Assembly (NCBI GenBank): GCA_018907035.1
Contig: JACCIC010000015.1
Span: 722,501 to 786,500 of the forward strand
Length of the DNA: 64,000 nucleotides
Direction: 5' to 3'
Origin: Sycobia sp. Sy_11
Taxonomy: Eukaryota > Arthropoda > Insecta > Hymenoptera > Epichrysomallidae
In this document: in pieces, positions 52,119 to 63,109 of the stretch
How the letters are laid out: each line of letters starts with the position of its first letter
Numbering within the stretch: position 1 is the first letter of the stretch
The notes under the pieces: model-generated
What the model saw: only the letters and a program-made list of their open reading frames with translations
The model's database searches: none
Told to the model about the DNA's origin: nothing
Made by a program: the position numbers and the translations under genes

Positions 52119-55100
52119 CTATTGGTCGTTTTTCAGTTCTTGATTAAGAAGATTCAGAAGGGGATATTTCTTGCCATTGGTACCTAAGAAGTCATCGGTC
52201 TCAATGCTCCAAACCATTACACCTCCAATTCCGTGATCTTTTATATATTTTATCTTCTCCTTTAGCGAGCTGCAATTAATGATCTTATGTGTAATTTTAT
52301 CCTGTTATTATAATTATCATGAATTACTTATGATACATGACAAATGTAAATCGACTAATTTTTATATAGTTATTGAAACAATGACAGTATAATAATGTAA
52401 ATAATGAAATTGATACTAATAATGTTTCCGTCAGTATATAAGGTTGCTTAGTCCCAACTTAATTAAATAAATAATGTTTGTCAACGTTTCGAGTTCAACA
52501 GAACTTCTTAGCAGGAATTCCAGACGAAAAAAAAGATGACGTTTAATACAGAGCACAATAATACAAAGGATGAATAAATATGAAAGCGATGTAGATTTGA
52601 TTTTTGAAACAGATAATACAAAATGATTACATATACGAAAAGAAAGAGAGAGCATTACGATTTATCGAATAATTATTGTAAATTGTCATTAAGACTTTTA
52701 ATAATTAGCGCAACAATGGCAACGTACGTGGGAATATTTGGACCATTTACCGCATAAGGTAGCAGTTCGAAGGTTTTAATTATCTCCTCAATTAGTACCC
52801 AATGAAATTTCGCAACATGTATGGACCAAATATATTTCACGCGCTTTCGTAATGATGTTTCTTTTTCTTTTTTTTCTTTTTTTTTTTTTTTTTTACCAAC
52901 CGCTCGTCATCGTATCCGATCCACTGATTGCCAGCCACGGCGTACGGCACCCGCTGCTCCTCGTTGTAGTGCACCAGCCACTCGATCTCCGCCCCTTTCC
53001 CGGATTCCGACAGTCTCTCGAGTATCTCGTTGTAGCCGAGCATGCCGGGCTCGCGCGTGTACGGCCCGGGATTCGAGGGCGAGTAGGCAGTCGCGCCGAT
53101 GCCGTTGGCGCGGGCGTCAGCCAGGGTGAAGCCGCGGCCGTAAAACGGCACCCCGAGATTCAGCTTGACCGCGGGCGCGCCCTGCGACAACCAGTACTTG
53201 ACGCACGAGTCCTGCGCAAGGGGTAATGCGCTACTTTAATTCGATAAGCGAGTGAAACAAACGTCATCCTATAACATGAGCTAGAAATTTAATCGTAGAT
53301 CCGTAATGTAGATATAATAAAATAACGATCTATTAATACATCATTGAGGTATCAGTAAGCCAAATTCTATTTGAAGATAGTCATCGTGAAACCGATTAAA
53401 ATAATAGCATACGCGTAATTAAAATGTATTCGGAGCACAGACTCGTGAAGTTCGAGAATGAAACTCGTATAGGTCTGCAATCTTGTATAGTGTACGGATC
53501 CTATACCGATAATTCGAGTCTCTGGAGCGTCTGGATCCATTGATGACGTAATGCAAATAATGAGATCTGAACGAGGAAATGAGATACAGGTACTATCGAC
53601 GATTCGAACAATTCTGAAATTTTGAGACACCTCAGCTTTGATCGTCCCTGGGATTGTTCGATCATGCGAGTTTGAGATACGAATCTATATCGTACTCTTC
53701 TAATTATTTAAGATTCGAATTCTATTTTATCATTTTCCATTCATTAAGAAATAGAATATAAGCTATAAGATTGAAATCAATCAAATATTGAAATTGAAAT
53801 TTAATAGTAGAATGGATACTTACTTATATTCAAAGCAAAAAACTCCTTTTATGTACATAACAAAATTATAATATAATATTCAAGAAAAACTTCAGAAGAT
53901 TATTCGATCGCGAAAACTGATATCGCAAATCCTCTCAAAATCGTTGGCAACATAAATATAATATACTTTATACTAGCGGCGGAAAGAAGATATAAAAAAT
54001 GGCAGCCATGGAGATGCAAGTAGTACGCGAAAGCAATGCTTAGATTAGTAAAATTCCGGCGCTCCTTAAAAATTTCTTTTAAAAAAACTGAGAATTGCCG
54101 AATCATTATAACATATTTAAGACTGTAAAGAATTCCCGAACCTGGAGTAACTAAAGTTTTATTTTATGATAATGAAATAGCAAAAAATATACCAAATAAT
54201 AAATAGAATATACCAAAATAATAAAAATTAAATGCGATAAGAAAATAAAAATTTACGGCTAATTTAACAGTTAAATTTCTATATACATAAGAATTATTTC
54301 GAGAAGTAATTTTATTTTGAAAAATATCTCATTTTTATCCACTTTTTTTATCAAATTATGCATTTAATTAAAATATACAGAAAACACTTATATCGCATAT
54401 ATTCTGTTTTTATTAATACGCTGTGGGATTATAAAATTCAGTACATTACTTAATTAAATATTTTAAGTATAAAAATTTATTTTTTAATAAAAAAAATAAA
54501 ACAAATTCACTCCATATACACACTGTACTATCTGATCCCCCGCGGTTACCATTTTTATTGGTTGCAGTGGGGCGCGCTCGTAGACGCGTTAGGCCTTCTC
54601 TTTTCCAAATATACTTACGACATTCAGCTTCTTTTCGAATTCGTTCTCCCACGATCCGGGGTAAAGGGGGGCATTGATGCCGGTTTTCTTGTCCCAGGCT
54701 CCGTGCAGATCGTAACACATAACGTTAACGAAGTCGAGCAGCTCGACGATCTCCGATACTTCGTACGATTTGCTGGCTGAAAATTCGGCGGAGGCTACGG
54801 CCGCGCTCAAGATCAGGCCTTCGCAATCGAAACTCTTGCGCAGCGCCCGCAATAGAGAAACGAAGTTGCGCTTATCCTCCGAGGAACCTCCCCTCTGACA
54901 CGGATATTCCCAGTCCATGTCGAAGCCATCAAATTGGTATTTCTATGAATTTAAATGTAGACTTTTTATGAATCGTTATAATACAGTAGCGTCCATAGTT
55001 AAAAAAAAGTTGTTTAGTAACCTCCATAAAAGTATTTATTCACATATTTATAAAAAAAAAAACAAAAATAAATAAAGCAAACATAGAAGTAGTATATTTA

Positions 55101-57261
55101 AATAATTAATACATAGGCATATAAAATAATGGTATTAATTTATTATTATCTACTATGATATATATACACACTACATACGAGGGTGGATTGATAAGTTTCC
55201 GGCCTGACCAAATGATGGCGCCACTAGGCCTACCTTTAGGTGGCGTTCTATAGTACCATCCTTAGATAGCTTGAAGCTACAGTTTCAGTCTGATCGCCAT
55301 GTTAGTTTAGGTTTGAGAGCACGCTGAACAAGACGCCTCTTTGTTTTTCGTAAAAATGGAAAAGCTGGAAAATCGTGCTATCATCAAATACTTTTATTCG
55401 AAGGAGTTAACGCCGAAGTAAATTAAAGAAGAGATGGACTCAACACTAGGGACATCGTCCTCATCATATTCAACCGTTCAACAGTGGGTTTCCGAGTTTA
55501 AAAAGGGTCCTGTGAGCACTTCTAATGAGCCTCGCTCAGGACGCCCCATTGAGGTCACAACTCCAGATATAATCGAAAAAATCCATCAAATAGTGCTGAA
55601 AGACCGCAGATTAAAATTGCGTGAGATAGCTGCGACCTGTAAGATGTCATATGAACGTGTACAAAATATTTTGCACCAAAATTTGTATATGATAAAAGTT
55701 CTGTGCAAGATGGGTGCCGTGTTTGCTAACAGTCGACCAAAAATTGATTCGAAAGAACATTTCTACCGCGAATTTGGCGTTGTATAAGCGTAATCCAAGC
55801 GAATTTTTGCGTCGATTCGTAACCGTTGTTGAAACTTGGGTTCACCACTACGTTCTTTAAACCAAATAACAGTCTAAACAGTGGACTGGATCAGGGAAGC
55901 CCATTCCAAAGAGGACAAAAACAATTTTTTCGGCGAATAAGATTATGGCTACTATTTTTGGGATGCAAGAGGTATTATATACATTGATTACCTTGAAAAG
56001 GGTAAAACTATCACTGGTCAATACTGCTCAGACTTATTGCAACGTTTGAGCCACGAAGTGAAAATTAAACGACCTCGTCTGGCGAAGAAAAAAATCTTGT
56101 TTCATCACGATAACGTACCAGCGCACACGTCAATCGTTGCGATGTCTAAAATCAACGATCTGAAGTTTAAATTGATGTCGCACTCTCCCAATTCTTCAGA
56201 CCTAGCCCCGAGGGACTATTATCTGTTTCCTAACCTCAAAAAATAGCTTGGCGGTAATAGATTTGCCGACAATGAAGAAGTAATCGAAGCTGTAAATGGG
56301 TATTTTGAGGAGCTTCACGAATCAGTCTACAGAGATGGCATTACTAGACTAGAACAGCGCTATGAGAAATGTATCAGTCTTGGAGGAGATTATGTTGAGA
56401 AATAAAAAAAATTCTTAAAATCGTTGTTTTTCTTGGTCAGGCCGGGAACTTATCAATCCACCTTCGTTTATGTTATATTTCATTAATATTTAATTATACT
56501 TTATACTATATTTTGGTTATTAATTTAGGATATATTTTAAACATATTTTAATTAATAAATATATTTAAATATTTAAATAAACAGTTGGTGCATCGATCAA
56601 ACATTTTTAATTATTTAAGTAAACAGTATTATGTATGAAATTCGAGAAAATATTTAGTTGATTATTTCTCACTGTTTCACAATAGTATAGTTACATTTCT
56701 GTCTTGCTTGATTATCGCACATTGAAAATTCTGTATTATCCGCGATCTTACTGATAAGCCCAAGTGACTTAAGGCGAATTACATGGATTTGACAACAGAT
56801 TTCTCCATAGTATGGGAATAATATATCACCTGGAGTGCACGTGGCTATAAACTATATAGATAAATTTTATCGTGAGCATAGCGCAAGAGCCCCAACGTAT
56901 TCTCAAATAAATACCTTCAAGAAATTGACGACATTTTCCGCGAATTTATTTCGCGAGCTCTCGCTCCGAGCGAGGTGCGAATACTTGCTGGAGCCCTCGT
57001 TCCAGCCGCCGATCGCCACCAGAGTTTTCAGCTCGGGATTCGCCTCGCGCAGCCGATTAAATCGCCTAAAGCCGTCCTTGCCACCGTTATCCGGCAGATC
57101 GTTCCAGGGATCGAGCACACGTATGTCCGCCGCCTCCTCGTTTAGCCCGACGAACGTGTAGATCAGGTGGCTGCAGAGGCGCGGATCTATGCGCGAGATG
57201 TCGAACTTGCCGTTGCCAGGACGGTACACCGACCAGCTGCCGTAGTAGCAAACGATCCTGG
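52119..57261 (-). CDS. GH18 chitinase (four coding exons seen, 5' exon missing)
   Basis: Secreted endochitinase hydrolysing beta-1,4-GlcNAc polymers of cuticle or peritrophic matrix. Exons in transcript order: 57261-56915 (starts ARIVCYYGSWSVYRPG), 54942-54619, 53211-52901, 52269-52119. The catalytic signature FDGFDMDWEYP is intact, with the acid Glu codon at 54907-54909. MCYDLHGAWD, GVPFYGRGF and VMVWSIETDD are the other GH18 blocks. About 377 residues are visible, a single catalytic domain without a chitin-binding tail. For exon 3 I prefer the donor gttggt at 52900-52899, because it restores YDDERSLKEK in frame. The better consensus gtaaaa four bases on would shift the frame. The signal-peptide exon was not found upstream. 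A mariner lies in the first intron seen. Confidence 0.88.
52480..52516 (-). ncRNA. decayed hammerhead-like hairpin in chitinase intron
   Basis: On the minus strand it reads CTGCTAAGA, a perfect 5-bp hairpin (AGTTC-TGTT-GAACT), CGAAACGTTGAC. The GAAA and CGTT parts match the motifs at 12.9 and 63.4 kb, but the CUGANGA core is destroyed and stem I does not form. Probably a relic of a related element. Confidence 0.25.
52862..52894. repeat. poly(T) tract at the chitinase exon 3 donor
   Basis: A T-rich run (mostly pure T) ends within 10 bp of the exon. On the coding strand it is a poly(A) run right after the splice donor. Confidence 0.85.
55178..56466 (+). mobile_element. mariner element with near-perfect terminal inverted repeats, in a chitinase intron
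   Basis: About 1.29 kb, the standard mariner length. The left end reads CGAGGGTGGATTGATAAGTT and the right end is its inverse with two or three differences (CGAAGGTGGATTGATAAGTT on the other strand); identity continues through GGCCTGACCAA. TA precedes the left end, while the right flank reads TT, so one target base may have mutated. It lies opposite to the chitinase gene, in the intron between its first two visible exons. Confidence 0.9.
55356..56405 (+). pseudogene. mariner transposase, recently inactivated
   Basis: The ATG at about 55356 opens MEKLENRAIIKYFYSKELTP. An in-frame TAA follows, then a 117-codon open stretch with the helix-turn-helix domain. After a frameshift comes VVETWVHHY, where the first catalytic Asp (of VDETW) has become Val (codon 55828-55830). 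FHHDNVPAHTS keeps the second Asp and DLAPRDYYLFPNLKK the third. High similarity of the ends and long open stretches suggest younger damage than in the other copies. Confidence 0.8.
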
Positions 57262-58019
57262 CTGAATCATATGAAAATGCAGGATTCTAGGTCGAGCAAA
57301 TAATTTATACGTATTTTTGTGCTGGCTTAGAATTTGTTTAAAAAAAAGATAGTGCATACACTGAGAAACCAATTTGTTGGTTGTAAATAAATACATTTTT
57401 TTCCAATTAAAATGTCCAAATCCTTGGTAGAAATCTAACAGTATTTAATGGGCTGGAAAGTAGTTACTAGGTAGTAAAACTAAAATCGATCATCGTGGTT
57501 AGAAACAAGGTTAATTTTAGAATGCAAAATATGATCGTTCTCAATAAAATTAAGAAAAAGGTAAAAACTCGATTTAAAAACTAGTTAACAACTAGATAGA
57601 AATTAAGTTTTTTAACCTTGTTTGAGGTTAGTAAATGAACCATTTATTTAACAATTAATATCTATATGATATGATAACATTATTTTGTTTATTTAATAAA
57701 AGAAAAATCATAAGATACGGAAACTAACAATTATAAAGAATTACAAAGTAATAATAAAGTCTGTTTTCATTCGATTTTGTCATCTTAAAAATTATACGTA
57801 ATAAATTAGTTAGTGTAATATTTTTTTTTCAGTCAGTCTGAACAGGCTTGGATTTCCTCCTCGGTGGATGACTGTATAGGGTCTGTCTAATGCCTGAAAA
57901 TTAATACTAGGGAAGGTATATGAGGGTGATTCAATAGTACCCGTGTTTGAAGACAGAAGATGTTCCTTACAGAAGCTGGTGTTATTATCGTGTGCTGCCA
58001 TCTTATCAAACGAGGCCAA

Positions 58020-58850
58020 CACAAATTTCAGACTGATTGATAGTAATATTTTACATGATAAGTTGGCTATGAAAAAATTGTCGCCCTGATGGGTGCCGCC
58101 ATTGGTCACGGTAGACAACCAGCGGAAGTGGCTGTTAACTTCGAAGCAGTGTTTGGAAGAATTTAAGCAAGATTCGAAGGAATTTATGCGTCGAGTTGTC
58201 ACCGTTAATGAAACCTGGATTCATCATTATACACCAGAAACTAGGTAATAATCAAAATAATGGTTTTGTCACGGTGAATTTGCTCCAAAGAAGGCGAAGA
58301 CGGTCCTATCGGCCGGAAAGGTCATGGCGACGATTTTTTGGAATACGAAACGCATCATCCTGATGGACTTTTTAGAAAAAGGAAGAACGATTATTGGGCA
58401 ATACTACAGTGAGTTACTGGACCGCGTCGACAAAAAATTGAAGGAAACGCGGCCACCTTTGGTGAAAAAAAGGTATTACAAAAAGGCATCATCACGATAA
58501 TGGATTAGTACATTCATCTGGAGTTGTCGCCACCAAACTACATGAATTGCTGCTGCACCCTCCGTATTCACCGGATCTGGTTCCCTGCGACTACGTCTGG
58601 TTTCCTAACACGAAGAAATGGCTCGCGGGAAAAAAATTTTGCTCAAACGAGGAAGTCATCGCCGAGACAGAGGCTTATTTTGGAGAGTTCAAAAAATTTT
58701 TTTTTTGGAGGGATTAAAAAAAATGGTCAGAACATGGGGGGATATGTCTTTCTATAAGGGGACTATAAGGGGACTATGTTGAGAAATAAAAAAATTTTTT
58801 GTCAAAAACCTCGGAACCTTATCTCCTAGCAGCAGTTTCGATAATTCATC
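58020..58850 (+). pseudogene. 5'-truncated mariner transposase fragment
   Basis: Ordered blocks in shifting frames: ILHDKLAMKKLSP, then VTVNETWIHHYTPETR where the first catalytic Asp is Asn (codon 58207-58209). Next are GKVMATIFWNTKRI, HHDNGLVHSS with the second Asp, and HPPYSPDLVPCDYVWF with the third, followed by the C-terminal part. The helix-turn-helix half and left terminal repeat are missing. It belongs to the same broad lineage as the 55.2 kb copy but is more decayed. It lies upstream of the visible chitinase exons, possibly in that gene's 5' intron. Confidence 0.75.
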
Positions 58851-59395
58851 AATATGTCTGTATAATTGAGCAGTTCTCAGTGTACACGTGATACTTTGCA
58901 TAAGTTTACATAGTGGAAGTTTCGATTTGAAATAAATATGGAGCGAAAACTGCTTTAGTACTTTTACTAAAGCAAAAAGGTTGATGTAGAATATACAATA
59001 TCTTACAATATTTACAATATTTACAATATATTACAATACACAATTTTTTATATTTGCGTATATCTAGGGTTTTCTTCAACATTTTCATCTTTTGGTTAGT
59101 ATTGAAAGCAATCCCAAAAGTTTATATAAAGAAACTTTTATATAATTAAACAGGAACAGTTACATTCTGTTTATATTACTCAACTAAAAAAGCATATTAT
59201 ATATAAAGTGTAGATTATAGTGAGAGGGAGAATAATATCTCAGAATCCGAGATATAATACATAAAACTGTCGAGGATAGAGAAAAGGAGTGAAAACTCCT
59301 GTTTCTTTTTAGAGAGGTTTCGCTTATGTAAATGCTTGGCCACCACGAACGCTGTCAGTATTTAGGTCTGTATATTACAGTATAGCCAGGCAAAC

Positions 59396-59396
<1 letters not shown>

Positions 59397-59431
<35 letters not shown>
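59397..59431. repeat. (AT)n microsatellite
   Basis: Pure AT run of about 34 bp between the mariner fragment and the next gene-like region. Confidence 0.95.
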
Positions 59432-59433
<2 letters not shown>

Positions 59434-59821
59434 TCCTATACGAGATCAGATGAGACTCCTTGCTGCGCAACTTGCACAATAGCGCACAATGCTATATATG
59501 CACACATATATTACTTTTTATAAACCCTATGGATCGCGTACAAGTACGTCCGAAAACTTTACCCTCAATATTAGTAACAAAATGAAATTTTTTTTTATTC
59601 ATTCAGATGGGTATTGCAAATTCTGGAAAGGATTACTTTAGGACTCGCCCAGTCACTCTCTGTGTTTTTTTAAAAACATTGCGAAGTATATATATAGTAG
59701 TATGAATATAGTAGTACTTGATAAAAAGTCTATTGGTAACCATATAATCAAAGATATCTCCCGCGTCTTAAGGCAGCCTTTGCCATGCTGCGATGAAGTA
59801 CGACGCTGAGAGATATGAGAA

Positions 59822-60623
59822 ATGTCTATGCTAAATTTATTGAACCTATTTGATAAAATAAATATCATAGAATTGCAGCCATACATGGTATCCTCATTGT
59901 ATACTGCATCATACTTTATATTTCACAGGTAAGCATATTATTAATATTGTAAGGTAAAATGCTGTTGACTGAATGGAAAATTATATTTCATAGCGTACAT
60001 AGAATGCAGGGCTCAATGACGCTCTTCAGTGTATTCTGTTAAAGAGAAACCTCAACCAGCAAAATATTCATGATATTCTGAATTTTTTGTGGGATATACG
60101 GCCAATGCGCCACATGCAGAGGTCGTAAATCTCACAAGAATATTTAGAACGAGTGATAATTTTGCTGAAGTGGTCTCGTTAAAGAAAAATGCGTCTACAT
60201 GTTTAAAGAAGATGCCAGTCGCTGAAGAGATCAAAGTGCTAAAAAGTTTTAGACAAGCTCAGTAAGTTTATTTATTTATAAATGTTAATTGTCGTATGGT
60301 ATTATATGATTATAGTTTTTATATAGTAGCAATATTGATTCGTGTATATTTACAGATTAACTGACCGATGTATTAGAAGTCTGGAGACTCAAATATCAAA
60401 AGATATAGATCGAATATTAAAAGGTTCAATGAACCCCGGCAATGATGTAATGATTCATATTCATCTTATGTATGCATGAATGTGTTTATATATATTTACA
60501 CACACAAGTAATTCTGGCCTATATGTACAAGAAATTGAAATTCTGTGTAAAATAGAAACGGTATACATACTTACATACATATATGTGTATATTATTTTTA
60601 TTTTTTCACTTACTTATTTAATT

Positions 60624-60677
<54 letters not shown>

Positions 60678-61408
60678 TACATCAATTACTCTAGATTCCT
60701 GAGAAAAAGTAGCAAAGTAATTATTAAGTTATAAAACTTGTAAGAATTTTATATCGTGTAATATTGCATTTATGCAGATTTCGAAAAGTTTCTAAATTCT
60801 GAATCTCGAGAAAATGTGAGTCTCGCGGTCGTAGCCGCGTCTGTTCGCCAAGACATCGAGCGAGCTCCGACCGCCAGACTCTCGAAACCGAGCGCGGTAT
60901 CTCCTTGTACGAGAGTCGCTGTTTAAAGTTTGTTCACAGAGAAATATAACTTGAATTCCTTTCTGTAAATTGGATATGTAATTTTTTATTTTTTATTTTA
61001 CAGCATTCGAGAATACACCGATGACGCCCCCCTTAGTAGAATCTGACGTCCAAACGAAACCCCGAAGGAGGCTGTTGCGATCTGATGATAATATACATCG
61101 TGTACATTGTTCCATTATCCCAGTACCGTATAATTTATACTTCATCAAGCGCTTTATATAGTAAAACTATCAATTTGAATATATTTATAGAATATTATTA
61201 TTATTTTTAGATCAGATCTAGAAAATATACCGACCCAGCCGAGAAAAAGGAGACGACCTAGGACTAGGTAATTCATTTACTGAAACTACATTTACATTAT
61301 CATTATGTCATTATATATTTTTCGAATATTATTATCATTTACAGGATACAGGACGATGAACCGAAGATAAAACCGATGAGGGAAAGGCCACGCAAAATGC
61401 AAGCCTAA
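59822..61408 (+). CDS. partly resolved multi-exon gene, basic C-terminus, unidentified
   Basis: Several segments behave like exons. 59822-59928 opens MSMLNLLNLFDKINIIEL and ends CAG|gtaagc. A segment ending 60261 (KKMPVAEEIKVLKSFRQAQ) joins in frame across a 94-bp GT-AG intron to 60356-60446 (LTDRCIRSLETQISKDIDRI). 61004 onward reads FENTPMTPP...KPRRRLLRSDD. 61211-61267 (LENIPTQPRKRRRPRT) joins in frame to 61345-61408 (RIQDDEPKIKPMRERPRKMQA, stop). The middle junctions do not agree in phase, and one segment (60030-60125) reads well in two registers, so either an exon is missed, the assembly has small indels, or the gene is decaying. The basic, proline-rich end with an EP-K-I pattern weakly recalls a chromatin protein such as shugoshin; not enough for a name. 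Confidence 0.4.
60626..60674. repeat. (AT)n microsatellite
   Basis: Pure AT run of about 48 bp between exon-like segments of the unresolved gene. Confidence 0.95.
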
Positions 61409-63100
61409 CACGAATGAATATTTATTAAATAGTACACTGAAGACGTGGAAATATCCTAGGGACGAAGTATAAATGTATCAAATGATGCTGCTGATGAAAT
61501 AGTGCTGCTAAAAATTATTATAATATTGTTCGTAATTTTCATGAAAATGAATCAGAAATGAATTACAATTTTAAACTTTAATATATATTATAGTATGAAA
61601 TGTTTAGTTTATATTTTATACAAAAAAGAGATTGTGATAGCTCTCTAATGGATTGGAAAAATAGTTTATTTTCAGCGAGATGATGCGGGTAGTAGGATTG
61701 AAACGGAAATTATCTGGTAATATTATTCCAAGAAAACGGCATGTGTTCAGGATGGTGTGTTTATAATTATTGAATTAATTATTCGATTCATACATAAGTT
61801 ATTTGTTAAATTTAAGTATGTAACGTGCTTGTTTTTTGTACAACCGGTAATGGGCTTATTTCAGTTGTCTCTCCGTGTGGGTTATCGAAATTAAATGTTA
61901 TTTTATTATTTGAGTTTTCGCTTGAAAAGATAGCTTGTACAATTTTATTAATGCGCATGTCTTTGTCGATATTGTTGTAGTTAGTTGCAGCAAGGATTTT
62001 TATTGTTTTATTTGCTAATAAAAACGCGTAAAGATGACGTATGGGGAGTTTATTACACGAAGATGAAGTAAGTGGCGAGTTGCAGCAGCGAGTTACAAAT
62101 AACAGTGGATCGCAACTTAATTTTTTTTTAATATTTCTACTAATAAAAAGGGTATACTTTAGCTGTAGTAACAATTTTACGTTATTAAAAAGAACCATTA
62201 TGATGAAATAAACTGTTTTTTATCAGTAAATAGTCATAAATGCATTAATCACAGCCTGGACGAAAAAAATCTTAATTTTTCAATAAATCCAGAAAAAAAT
62301 TAATTGAATATTATCCATAGCTTCCACAAATAATTCACCATTTTTTATCCATTTTTAATGTACAATCATTGTACAAAGTAAATATTAGTTAATTACTGAA
62401 CATTTAAATTGCTACAATATTTGAATATTTTTTGACCAATATTTGGATATTTGACTAATAAAATGGTTTTGATTTCTACCAGTTAAACAGATAAATTCAA
62501 AGTGTTTTGAAATTTTATTTTCTTTTTTTATATACGAAGCTCAATTTCTCTAATATACTGGACCAACACTGTCTCAATTTAAGGAAGTATTTTCAATTTC
62601 AGGAAGGGTAAAAGTCCACTTGAAAAATTTCACGAAGTAATGTTTTTGTAACGTTGACGATCGTCTTCCAGGCGATTAGGCCCAATATGAAGATTTTATT
62701 TTATAAAAAATTGACAAGCAAATATGTATTTAAAAAATGGCATAAAAATTGTGCCAAAATTTAAGTCAACAGAAAACAACTATTTTTGTACGTTTCAACC
62801 TAGACCACCTACTGGGCTCGTCAGTAAGATGACATGTGGTCTAATCGTAGACGCATCATGCTTGATTAAAAACAAAAGTAGTTATAATACGAAGATATAT
62901 AATTTAATTGTAGGAACGAAATATTGCTTTGAAATCGGCAATGCAAAATTTCTCATTACATATCTCTCATACAATAATATAATGATTTAAATTTACTAAG
63001 CTATATTAATAAATGGTAGAAAATGAAATATCATTCAATTTTGCGAAACAAATTTAAATAATAAATTAAATTGCCCTTGAGAAAGTAATTATTACACTAA
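61409..63100. other. AT-rich DNA without recognised gene
   Basis: Contains a 128-codon minus-strand open frame (61812-62198) and an 88-codon plus-strand frame (62724-62990). Neither has a family motif or codon bias, and I regard both as chance frames. Confidence 0.5.
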
Positions 63101-63109
63101 TAACCCTAT

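Noticed and set aside
53367..53630. 87-codon minus-strand frame in the chitinase region
   Set aside because: It lies between two exons that join directly by homology, so it is intronic.
57810..58202. 130-codon minus-strand frame
   Set aside because: It runs antisense through part of the mariner fragment and into unrelated flank, so it is a chance fusion of frames.
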